Origin: Doryteuthis pealeii
Lineage: Eukaryota > Mollusca > Cephalopoda > Myopsida > Loliginidae
NCBI GenBank assembly: GCA_023376005.1
Contig: CM042157.1
Location: forward strand, 55,819,287 to 55,883,286
Length of the DNA stretch: 64,000 nucleotides
Reading direction: 5' to 3'
Position 1 is the first letter of the stretch, and the number at the start of each line of letters is the position of its first letter. The notes beneath the pieces were generated by a model that saw nothing but the letters and a program-made list of their open reading frames with translations, did no database searches and was not told where the DNA came from. This document shows, in pieces, positions 56,194 to 64,000 of the stretch. The position numbers and the translations under genes were made by a program.

Positions 56194-56303
56194 TTTTATA
56201 TTGTGTCATTATAAAGGATTTTATTGAAAATGTCCTCTCAGAATTGATCAAAAAACAATATTCTTGATAGCATTCAATGAGGTTTATTTGTCAAAATTTT
56301 GTG
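55786..56303. repeat. Large near-identical inverted duplication
   Basis: Arm 1 (55786-55880: AACCTCATTGAATGCTATCA, AGAATATTGTTTT, GAGGACATTTTCAATAAAAT, CCTTTATAATGACACAATAT, AAAAGAT) recurs reversed at 56190-56303 with almost no differences except an extra ~14 bases (TGATCAATTCTGAG) in arm 2. Each arm ends in a (TA)n tract (55880-55905 and 56157-56189) that faces the other arm. Arm 2 plus its TA tract interrupts a family E copy. Confidence 0.88.
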
Positions 56304-56558
56304 AGTCTCCAGTTTTGGACATTTTGGAGTACCCCATCATTGCTATTACTCCCAGACACACTCTGGTCTGGTGTAGTAGTACCTGTTAGGATCTAAAAAT
56401 CATTCATTTTTTTATAGGATTGTGTACAAAAAAAACTAAAACTCTTAAGAAATGATGATGCAAAAATGAATTAAATATAAATGTACAATTAACATGATTC
56501 CTTAACCTCTAGGTATAAAATGACCCTAGACAGGTTGACATGGTATTAAAAGCAATTT
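56118..56558 (+). repeat. Family E element, interrupted
   Basis: TGTGTCCTGGGTATGACT at 56138 breaks off into (TA)n and the inverted arm, then resumes near 56,300 with GTGAGTCTCCAGTTTTGGAC, CATTGCTATTACTCCCAGAC, CTAGACAGGTTGACATGGTA and TTAAAAGCAATTTAT. Confidence 0.82.
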
Positions 56559-56559
56559 A

Positions 56560-57595
56560 TATCTGAAGAAGCTGACATGATGCACTTGAATTAAAGAATT
56601 TGCATATGTGCATTGGAGACATTTGCATTTCCCTCTCACTTATCCTTTTTATTAAAAAACATTTCATGAATTTTTTAACAATTTAGAGGAAATATGTGCA
56701 AGAAAACATTCCTCAAAATTTTGTTTATGGAAAATTTTTATAACAAAATATTTTTTTCTTTTTAAAAAATGATATTCATGCATATTCATAAGAAGTTTAA
56801 GTTTAAAGTTTTTTGAATGTAAAACTGAATTTGAAATCTAAGAAAGAAAAAAAAAGAATCAAATGATATAGATTTTTATTTTAATTGGTTTCCTAATCTT
56901 AAAAAATGAATTTTAATGAGGTCACTGTATTTTTATATTTTGTATGATCTCTATTTTAAAATGTTTTGCATATTAGAAATATTGTATTTCCTTGGATTTA
57001 AGGAACTTTTTTTTATAAGTTATTTAAGACTTTACTATGTCATGCAAGCAAACATTTGTAATATACAGGTAGATTAAATGGAATTTTTCTTCTTTTTTTT
57101 ATCTTGTAAGAATTTTAAATTATTTTTGTAAACAAGAAATATACAGAAGAATCTGTGTATATTGGTAAACAGATACACAATATTTTCCTAGTGTTATATC
57201 TCCATCGAGAAATTTTCAATTTAGCCAGTTAAAATTTATATATGTTATACTACAGGATACTTTTCTTGCAATCAACCTTTCAAGATTTGCAAACTATTAT
57301 TATAACTGTTACAGAAGAGGTCAATGAATGAAATATCCATCTTAGTAAAAGCTGTCTACAGGACAATGGAGATTGTGTCTTTGAATCATTTTATATTCTT
57401 ATATTTTCATAAATTTAACCTTCAAGAGTTTTTCTTTCTTTCTTTCTATTTCTTTAATTAAAAATCAAATTGACTTTGCACCCATTTCAGATTTCAAATT
57501 AACCCATACAGATAAATCATACATTTTAAATAAAAATTCTGACATTTATTCACATACAAAAAAAAATGATTTTGTATATAATGTATAATTCCCCC
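56560..57595. other. Gene-less AT-rich stretch
   Basis: No gene or repeat family recognised. TTTCTTTCTTTCTTTC at about 57,430-57,446 is a short (TTTC)n. Confidence 0.4.
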
Positions 57596-57612
57596 CCCCA
57601 CACACACACACA

Positions 57613-57878
57613 CCAGCAGAATGTGACACAATGTCAATTTTTAAACAGTAAAACTGGTTTGAATTCAGATTTTTCCTTTTCCTAGACTGGTTTTCTAATA
57701 AAAGCTAAATAACCCAAACTTCCTTACTATTTACCCATAGCTTGGTAGGGGAGATGAGATGGTTTCATGCCTTCCCCAAAGTATATGTATGAAGTAAAAC
57801 AGCCTCATCTAGAATTTGAACTCAGACTGCCAATTTCATTTCCTTTGATGATAAGCATTACACTAAACATGCCTCCTT
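57613..57878 (-). repeat. Family C SINE preceded by C8(CA)n
   Basis: CCAGCAGAATGTGACACAAT, GGTTTGAATTCAGATTTTTC, TTTACCCATAGCTTGGTAGG, CTAGAATTTGAACTCAGACT and GATGATAAGCATTACACTAA ACATGCCTCC. The outer tail is replaced by CCCCCCCCACACACACACAC (57592-57612). Confidence 0.87.
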
Positions 57879-58228
57879 TGAATATATAATGTAGTAACCT
57901 TTTCAGAAATAAATATTTCATGTCCTAATCATCTGTTAAAATGTTTCTTTCTATTTCTTTGTACTCTTTTGTTGAGAATATTCAGAAGTACACAGTTATT
58001 TATTTTATTTTTTGCTAAGTCCAGATTTTTTTTTTTTGGCAGTAGAGCAATCTGTTTTTAATTTTGAAAATGTTTGCTAATATTTTTCAAAGTAGACTTA
58101 TAAAATGTATTTTTGTATAGACATAAACATTTGTATAGCTGTATAAAAATGTGTGTATATATATATCTAGAAAATAATGTTGACATTGAAACATACATCT
58201 GCAGGTATAATTGTATGTGATATTAGGT

Positions 58229-58262
58229 GTGTATATGTGTGTGTGTGTGTGTGTGCGTGCGT
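58229..58262. repeat. (TG)n microsatellite
   Basis: GTGTGTATATGTGTGTGTGT, ending in GTGCGTGCGTGAGTG. Confidence 0.9.
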
Positions 58263-58648
58263 GAGTGTATTAACTATCTATAAGAATATATATTATTGGG
58301 AACAATTAATTTTTTAGGGGGATTTTTAAAATATTTTTTTACTTTGATTTTTTTATTTATTTATTATTTCGAATGAACAGAGGAATGTGAATATTTAGGT
58401 GTGCCTCAAAAGCAAACTACATTTATTGATCAATTTATTTGGTAGGAGTCTATCTGCACTGACTACAAATATTTATTCATATTGATTTATTTTAGTGATG
58501 GCCAGAAGTGGCTGGCTGGCTGACATCCTCCCTACTCCTAACTGCTTTTATGAGGGCTGCAAAGATAAGAATGTGACTGGGACAATTTTAACTGTTCACA
58601 TGGAACAATACCAACATAATTTACTAATTAGATTAATTCTTTTACTTT

Positions 58649-58649
<1 letters not shown>

Positions 58650-58688
<39 letters not shown>
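58650..58688. repeat. (TG)n microsatellite
   Basis: About 38 bases of pure TG. It forms the Cys-Val end of a spurious ORF at 58495-58692. The upstream part of that frame (WLADILPTPNCFYEGCKDKN) lies after a TTTTAG acceptor-like site but is otherwise unexplained. Confidence 0.95.
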
Positions 58689-58939
58689 CTGAATTAAACA
58701 GTATTTTAAGTATTTGTATTTTAGGAAAGTCTATCATATTTTGATTTTAATCCTGTCTTTTACTCTTAATACATTAACAGTGCAACTTGATTTGAAGTAA
58801 ATATTTATTTACCTGAAGACATTGCTGAATTAATAAAACCTGAAAACAATATTATATTGAATTTTATTATTATATTCACTCTATGTAAGTTTTTTACACC
58901 AGTTTTAACTGGTGGGATTTCTATGAAATCAGATTGAAA

Positions 58940-59075
58940 ACAAGTCTCTAAATTTTCAGGACTCTTCTAAATATTCTAGCTGATTTTAACAGTGCTGTCT
59001 GGATGGTCTCAATTCTTCTCCTGATCACTCTTTTGCAGGCCTTTGCAATTTTTTAACAATCTAGTAAAATATGCA
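58940..59075 (-). pseudogene. LINE reverse-transcriptase C-terminal remnant
   Basis: The minus-strand frame reads KIAKACKRVIRRRIETIQT then ALLKSARIFRRVLKI before a stop. The 'IETIQTTALLKSARILRRVL' motif is the extreme C-terminus of the LINE class whose upstream part is seen at 47.6-47.9 kb (family knowledge). Fragment only. Confidence 0.75.
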
Positions 59076-59264
59076 AATTAAACTAAGTCATGTGAGTTCA
59101 CATTTCTGTATTAAAAATAATGGCAGCTGTTATTTGATTAAATATGATGATATGAAAATTTACACAAGACCCCTTTTATTTTAGCAGTTTGTGTACTCGA
59201 CAAATAGTTGAGTGATTCTTGAATTCATTTCAGTTTTGCCTAATTTACAACAGACAATATTAGT

Positions 59265-59440
59265 AATTGATGATCTTGTCTGAAGTCTGAGTGATAGCAA
59301 GTTTCCTCATGTCTCTAGGTCTCTTCTAAGGATTCTTGCCAATTTCAGAAGTGCGGTGGTCTAGATAGACTCAATTCTTCCTCAGACTTTTAATCCCTCC
59401 ATTCACTTTTAAATTCTTTAATAATTTAGTTTTTGTTTAT
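59265..59440 (-). pseudogene. LINE reverse-transcriptase C-terminal remnant, second copy
   Basis: The minus strand gives IKEFKSEWRD then, after a frameshift, RIESI, a stop, TTALLKLARILRRDLET, a stop, and GNLLSLRLQTRSS. It parallels the remnant at 58940-59075 at an offset of about 365 bases in the same orientation, so either two insertions or a tandem duplication occurred. Confidence 0.75.
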
Positions 59441-59762
59441 TTGTATTATATTCGATTGTATCTTAAGATTTTTTTTTTTTTTCAGTTCCACATTTATCTC
59501 AAATAATCATTACTGCAGAATTTAAACATATTTCACGCTAAAAAGTAGAAAAGGTACTTTGCTGTAATTTGGAATAAAAGTTTTACTTTTCTCATCTGAA
59601 TTTCTATTAACATGGCTTAAAAGAAGGGTATCATTATGATATGCTATTTAAGGGTTTTTTTTTGGTTTTTTTACTGTATTCAAACATGTATTTTTTTTTT
59701 ATTGCATCTAAATCTGTAAAATGCTTTTTCTTCTTCTAATGATCATTATTTTAACGATTTAT

Positions 59763-60041
59763 TTTATCTGACCCCGGCTCTAAGGGTCGGATTAGCTCAG
59801 TCGATAGTGTTCACGTAGAAACCACAAGGTTCCTAGTTCGATACTGGCCCTTGCCAACTCAGCGTATGAATAGCACAGGGACATGTGCAATAAAGTAAGT
59901 AGCTGGTGGTAGGTGTGGGGTTCCACCTCAGATGCAAACGCAATCTCCTTGGTCTAGTGAAAATGGGATAGACTCCCTCGCTGTTTGGCTGATACCGACT
60001 TTAGGCCAGCCCGGTGACTTTACTTTACTTACTTTATCTGA
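59763..60041 (+). repeat. Family A tRNA-derived SINE with TSD
   Basis: The head (59784-59850) has GGGTCGGATTAGCTCAGTCG and GGTTCCTAGTTCGATACTGG CCC. Two acceptor-stem changes and a shortened D-arm make it less tRNA-like than the 4.0 kb copy. The body ends TAGGCCAGCCCGGTGACTTT ACTTTACTTACTTT. TTTATCTGA occurs at 59763-59771 and 60033-60041 as a likely target duplication. Frames on both strands (59928-60150) are SINE sequence. Confidence 0.9.
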
Positions 60042-60204
60042 TGTCAGTTGTAGAGTAAATAAAGATTTCAAGAAGATTATTTTAATAATATTTATATTTG
60101 CCAAAGGATTTTGTTCTATCTGCACTAACACATTAAAATACACTAATTGAATATTATTTCATTAAAAAAATAGGGGGTATTTTTTTTCTTCACTGACTCA
60201 CCCG

Positions 60205-60205
<1 letters not shown>

Positions 60206-60233
<28 letters not shown>
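60206..60233. repeat. Poly-A tract (28 A)
   Basis: An uninterrupted A run directly before the mariner fragment at 60234. Confidence 0.95.
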
Positions 60234-60236
<3 letters not shown>

Positions 60237-60365
60237 TCCAGGCACAGCAGTCGATAAAGAAGGTCATCCTGATAGTTTTCTGGGACATGAAAGGATCAAT
60301 CACTATTGATTCCATTATAACTGTAAACAGTGTTTCCTAGTGTCAACTCCTTAGGCAATGCCCAA
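60234..60365 (+). pseudogene. mariner transposase fragment
   Basis: The plus-strand frame reads KKVILIVFWDMKGSITIDS, IITVNSVS, a stop, CQLLRQCPIH. It keeps the VFWD aspartate motif that is broken in the 35.3 kb fragment, and both stop being recognisable near QLLRQ. It is about 40 codons of a ~340-residue transposase. No terminal repeat was found next to it. Confidence 0.75.
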
Positions 60366-60466
60366 TACACTAAGTAGAGCAAAAAATAGAAAACCTAAAT
60401 TGAGTCAGATATTATGTACCTAGGTTTTGTTTCACCTGAAGGATCTTCAGATAATTCTGACTCTTA

Positions 60467-60467
<1 letters not shown>

Positions 60468-60559
<92 letters not shown>
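60468..60559. repeat. Compound (CT)n(TA)n microsatellite
   Basis: About 46 bases of CT followed by 46 bases of TA. It gives Leu-Ser/Tyr-Ile and Arg-Glu ORFs on both strands, which are rejected. Confidence 0.97.
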
Positions 60560-60563
<4 letters not shown>

Positions 60564-60599
60564 CCACATAGTCCTTTTTCGATGTATTACATCTCTTCA

Positions 60600-60865
60600 A
60601 TATGGCTAGAGAGGTAGGCTGTTTCAGGCTGGGATTGAAACTGTATTCTTACCTCTGCTCCATTTACATGACCCACCTTGAGAAAGATAATTTACTGCTT
60701 AAACATATAAGGCTGCTCGGAGTGCTCTATCTGTTTAAGAGAACTATGCAATTTTAGCATAATTAGCGGCCACCAGAAAATTTCATTTCCAGAGAGCTAA
60801 ACCCACCAGGGGTGGGGAGTGTATGTATTGTTATCCAAATACAGTCCTGTTTCAACCTATGTCTC
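60600..60865. other. Unclassified, less AT-rich stretch
   Basis: Contains GGCTGTTTCAGGCTGGGATT, GCTGCTCGGAGTGCTCTATC and a CCCACC-AGG-GGTGGG hairpin near 60,810-60,825. Composition suggests an old mobile element, but I recognise no family. Confidence 0.35.
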
Positions 60866-60869
60866 TCGA

Positions 60870-60878
60870 GTGTGTGTG

Positions 60879-60917
<39 letters not shown>
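60870..60917. repeat. (TG)n(TA)n microsatellite
   Basis: GTGTGTGTATGTATATATAT extending to 60917. Confidence 0.95.
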
Positions 60918-60920
<3 letters not shown>

Positions 60921-61467
60921 TGTAATATTGCTTTACTTGCATGAGTTGCTGACCTTTTGTAGAAAATTCTTATAATAGAAATGTTATTCATTATGAAAGC
61001 TGCTGTGTATATTATTGATTAGGTGAATAGTGTTAATTTTGGAGGATTGTAAATAGCATTGAGTAATTAACATAAGCAAATATCTTGGAAGAGTGTCAAG
61101 GAAAAAAGAAAGTCTCCATTGAAAACACTCAGAATCTTAATCTTTTCTTTTTAGTTATAATTTTCACACTTGAATCAAGAATTAAAGTAAAAGCTAAACA
61201 TCCTCAAGAGAACATTAAAACATTTTGAATAATAAATTCTTGGTGATATCTCTTCAATCAATAACTTTTGATCGTCTGTTGGAGGATAATTTATTTCCTT
61301 ACTTCCAAGTTATTAAGTCACAGGAAATAGCATTGTTATCTCTTTGTATATCAGAATAAAGATAATGAATACCTCAACTTGAAACTATGCTATTCAAGGG
61401 CTTTGATAATATTTATATATACGCAATCTTTTAGTTTTCATATTTCCCAGTCTAGTTCAGTTACCCT

Positions 61468-61856
61468 GAGGTGGGGCTTAGAATATACTGATTGTATCCC
61501 CTGCAGAGAATAAGAAAGGAGTGTCTTGGGTATGGTACTAAACTCTAATGGTGAGGCTACAATACTGGAGATCTGCAGTGTGTATACTCCTTAATTGCCA
61601 TCACTCCCAGGTCCGTTGTGATGGAGTGGTAGTACCTTTTAGGATCCCATCTATAAGTCAAATAGATCAATTAAGAAAATATTTGTATTTGATAAGACCT
61701 TGGGAAAGAATAAATGAATAAAAATAACTCTTAAACAGCTACACAAAAAATGTAATTGTGAAAGTACAATGAACATTATTCCCTAACCTCTTGGCATAAA
61801 ATAACCCTAAGTGTGTTGAAATGCTGTTAAAATCAATCAGTCAATCAATCATGGAA
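61468..61856 (+). repeat. Family E element, short form with head
   Basis: GGGGCTTAGAATATACTGAT, TGTATCCCCTGCAGAGAATA, GGTACTAAACTCTAATGG, CACTCCCAGGTCCGTTGTGA, CAAATAGATCAATTAAGAAA and GTTGAAATGCTGTTAAAATC AATCAGTCAATCAATCA. Confidence 0.87.
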
Positions 61857-61984
61857 GAACCAATGATTAAGTGCAGCCAAAATTTGTGGTTACTATCCTT
61901 CACCCTCTAATAGTGAAAAATATTTTTATAATTAAAAATCAAAATCTAACATTTTGTCACTAGATTTTAGTGTTGGAACCCAAG

Positions 61985-62150
61985 TGGCTATTATTTGTGC
62001 AAGTGCTTAAAAAGAAATATACCTGGGTGGTCTAAATGCCAGCCAGGGAAAACCTCATTTCATCATTGCTATTGCCTAGCAACAATACAGCCTATCAGAT
62101 GTTCCTTTACATCTGAGCTATGGTCAAGTGCATTTGGCTATTATTTGTGC
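61985..62150. repeat. 134-bp insertion between 16-bp direct repeats
   Basis: TGGCTATTATTTGTGC at 61985-62000 and identically at 62135-62150 brackets 134 bp that contain TGGGTGGTCTAAATGCCAGC and CTATTGCCTAGCAACAATAC. This looks like a retroposed fragment with a target duplication. The family is not recognised. Confidence 0.55.
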
Positions 62151-62167
62151 TACTACCTAGAAGTATT

Positions 62168-62373
62168 TACAAGGGTTGTTTAAAAAAAAAATGTCCTAAG
62201 CCTTAAACAGATACTTTATGACTGCTTAGGCCTCTTTTTGTTCATTTGTAAGATTTGTTGCAAACATCTCTCATTTGTCTGGGCCTCACCCACAAATAAA
62301 TTAGGATAGAAACCTGCATTTGTTTTTCTACTTTTATAAGAAGTGGCTCAGAACTTTTTGAATGATCCTTGTA
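62168..62373. mobile_element. TA-flanked mariner-type MITE, ~206 bp
   Basis: Left end TACAAGGGTTGTTTAAAAA. The right end, reversed, is TACAAGGATCATTCAAAAAG TTC. Matching termini beginning at TA and the GGATCATTCAAAAAGT motif are typical of mariner termini (family knowledge) and resemble the end at 35.2 kb. A LFFYFYKKWLRTF frame runs into the right end, possibly the last residues of a transposase. Confidence 0.7.
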
Positions 62374-62374
62374 T

Positions 62375-63175
62375 ACTTACGTGTCCTGAATTCTGGTTAG
62401 AGAATTCCAATTAATTGTATTATAACATTTAAAAAAAACAACTTTTTGATTGATAAAATATGACTATTATCAAAACCAGATAGTTATTGCTTTATGTAAG
62501 ACTATTCTATGAGTTTATAAAGTGAATTAAACTGTGTTTATGTATCGAGTTATTTTAATTATATTGATGTAAACATTTATGAAATTCAACTAGCTATTTA
62601 TATATTGTTGGGTATTATTGTTCATTTTCTTAGCTGTTTTTCTATTAATCTTATAATATATAACCTATTGAAAATATATTTTTGTATTAAAATATTATCA
62701 AATGTTTTAATTGCAAATGCAACTATATTGTTTCTTATAATCTTTGTCTATCAACAAGCTTTTTATCATATAGCATATCTCAAATTTATTATCAAGTATT
62801 AATAATTTTTCTTCTTTTTTTTTCAAAGGATTTCTTTAAGCTTTGATATTATCCAAGTGCATAATACAAGTATAGTTTAACTAAGAAAGCCAAAATCTAA
62901 AGATTGTGTCTATACTTTGAAGTCATTTCTTTCTCTCTATCACAAGTTAATATGAAGGAGTTTAACCTATGGAATTGATCTTTTTCTTGTTTCAATTATC
63001 TGATCATTCAAGCTACCAGTTTGTTCAGATTCTTTGTGTTAAAATCTTATGAATAAAACTTCATAGAACTATCCTTTCTGATAATGTATCACAAACTTGG
63101 CAGTCTCTAATTTTTCATATGTGATAAAAATCAAATTTCAGGGAAACAAATTAATTCTAAAACTACAATCTAGTT
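62375..63175. other. Gene-less AT-rich stretch
   Basis: No gene or repeat family recognised. The plus frame at 62605-62802 is Ile/Leu/Phe-rich, as expected of AT-rich DNA. Confidence 0.4.
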
Positions 63176-63177
63176 TA

Positions 63178-63612
63178 TGGAAGTGTAACATTATTATCAT
63201 AGGAAATGAACACAGTAAATAGAGTTCAAATTCTGGACAAGGTGGTTTACAGTTCATATAGGGCTAATACCATTGAGAAAGGTAAGTATTTATCCATCCA
63301 GATCACCAAGAATAGGATGTGACACAAGGTTGCAAGTATGGGTCATCCAGCAAGACTTGAACTTGCTTTTTTTTAGTAATGGATCTGCAAGACTAGCTTG
63401 TTAACCATTACACAATGATGGAATGTCTTACCTTTGGGAAAGGTATGTATCCAACTATTCTCTTTCCAGCTATGGATAAATAGTATGGCACATTGGATTC
63501 TTTGGTTTTGGTATGGCAACTGGTCAAGAGAATGAAAACTCAAAATTTAAACCTCTGCTTAAAAATTGACCTTGTATGCATCCTGTTTGTGTTGAAAGAT
63601 TGGGTATATACG
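63178..63612 (+). repeat. Family C SINE split by a family D insertion
   Basis: Left part: GGAAGTGTAACATTATTATC, AGAGTTCAAATTCTGGACAA and CATATAGGGCTAATACC. The right part resumes after 63,428 with TTTGGGAAAGGTATGTATCC, TCTTTCCAGCTATGGATAAA, AAATTGACCTTGTATGCATC and GATTGGGTATATACGTAC. Confidence 0.88.
63285..63428 (-). repeat. Family D SINE nested in family C, with TSD
   Basis: GTATTTATCCATCCAGATCA, GGATGTGACACAAGGTTGCA, CATCCAGCAAGACTTGAACT, TAGTAATGGATCTGCAAGAC and CATTACACAATGATGGAATG on the plus strand. TACCATTGAGAAAGGTA (63268-63284) and TACCTTTGGGAAAGGTA (63429-63445) match at 15 of 17 bases and mark the insertion. Confidence 0.88.
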
Positions 63613-63727
63613 TACAATCTAGTTTAGTGGGGGGGGGGAGAAAAGAGAGGCACATAATGATTCATACCCTTTTCTACTCACTTTGGTTTATAGAGCAAAT
63701 CTTATATCTCATATAATTAATAACCTT

Positions 63728-63792
63728 CAGAAAGGTATGACCCCTCCATCTCTCCTGCTATGGGTTAAATAGTACAAGTACTATTCTTCAGG
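63728..63792 (+). repeat. Family B SINE body fragment
   Basis: GGTATGACCCCTCCATCTCT, CCTGCTATGGGTTAAATAGT and TACTATTCTTCAGGGAC: the middle of family B without head or tail. Confidence 0.7.
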
Positions 63793-64000
63793 GACAGAGA
63801 TAGTACTTTGTATTCTTGCCATTCTTGTACTCTATATTTTTCTCTTTTTCTTAATACCCTCTTCCTCTATCATCTCTTCTTTTTAAATGAATAAAAGCTA
63901 TAAAATTTTAAGGTTTTCACAACCTGCTTTTTATGTTCATCTCTGTTTATTTGTGTCTCCACATCTCAATATCAAGATTAATATCACCCAAAAACTTTAT

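Noticed and set aside
58495..58692. Protein beginning with WLADILPTPNCFYEGCKD
   Set aside because: Its C-terminal third is a (TG)n microsatellite, there is no donor or downstream exon, and no domain was recognised.
60412..60609. Arg-Glu/Leu-Ser repeat proteins
   Set aside because: They are translations of the (CT)n(TA)n microsatellite on either strand.
1..64000. Bacterial-type features (operons, ribosome binding sites, riboswitches, terminators, origins)
   Set aside because: SINEs, LINE and animal-type transposon remnants and microsatellite density show this is animal nuclear DNA, so such features are not expected and none was seen.

Overview
This 64 kb window is AT-rich eukaryotic DNA. I find no intact protein-coding gene, rRNA gene or functional tRNA gene. 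Nearly every open frame of 60 codons or more is AT-rich low complexity, a translated microsatellite, or lies inside a repeat. The best reading is intergenic or deep-intronic DNA of an invertebrate with a repeat-rich genome. I favour a mollusc, most likely a cephalopod of the octopus type. The reasons are several tRNA-derived SINE families, the 'TGAAGAAGGC...CGAAACGTTG' retroelement motif, many long (TA)n and (CA)n tracts, and LINE reverse-transcriptase tails of a kind I associate with cephalopods. The organism is an inference and has not been checked against any database.

The repeats fall into families that I named from the window itself. Family A is a tRNA-headed SINE with a perfect 7-bp acceptor-like stem and an (ACTTT)n tail (2 copies). 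Family B is a SINE with a GTGTAATGGTTAA box A, ending in a CCATTAAA(C)AAAGAAACCAAA tail. Family C is a SINE of about 260 bp, mostly on the minus strand. Family D is a SINE with an 86-nt, long-variable-arm tRNA-like head. Family E is up to about 700 bp, truncated at variable 5' points, and carries internal ~50-bp repeats. Family F is a short palindromic MITE-like unit. Family G is one foldback SINE with a 20-bp target-site duplication. B and E share one 3' tail and C and D share another, so at least two LINE machineries probably mobilised them.

Decayed autonomous elements are also visible. There are five fragments of LINE reverse-transcriptase C-terminal coding sequence (10.8, 40.6, 47.7, 59.0 and 59.3 kb). 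Two mariner transposase fragments come from the same part of the protein (35.3 and 60.3 kb), and a piggyBac transposase fragment lies at 45.3-45.4 kb. Non-autonomous hAT elements include one with an exact 8-bp target-site duplication (41.3 kb), and there are TA-flanked MITEs at 18.9 and 62.2 kb.

Layout: 0-24 kb is B/C/E SINE-rich with long TA tracts, an LTR-like unit at 21.2-21.4 kb and a 24-bp-arm hairpin at 21.0 kb. From 24.5 to 30 kb SINEs are scarce; this part holds a diverged local duplication, a long pyrimidine tract and a candidate exon. From 30 to 44 kb it is E/C/D-rich with a 51-bp minisatellite (32.8-33.1 kb) and a foldback at 42.8-43.3 kb. From 44 to 64 kb there are transposase and LINE remnants, the foldback SINE at 49.6 kb, an inverted duplication at 55.8-56.3 kb and nested SINEs at 63.2-63.6 kb. 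Two stretches with good splice-site pairs (13,050-13,094 and 26,114-26,369, plus strand) are the only hints of host exons, and both are weak.
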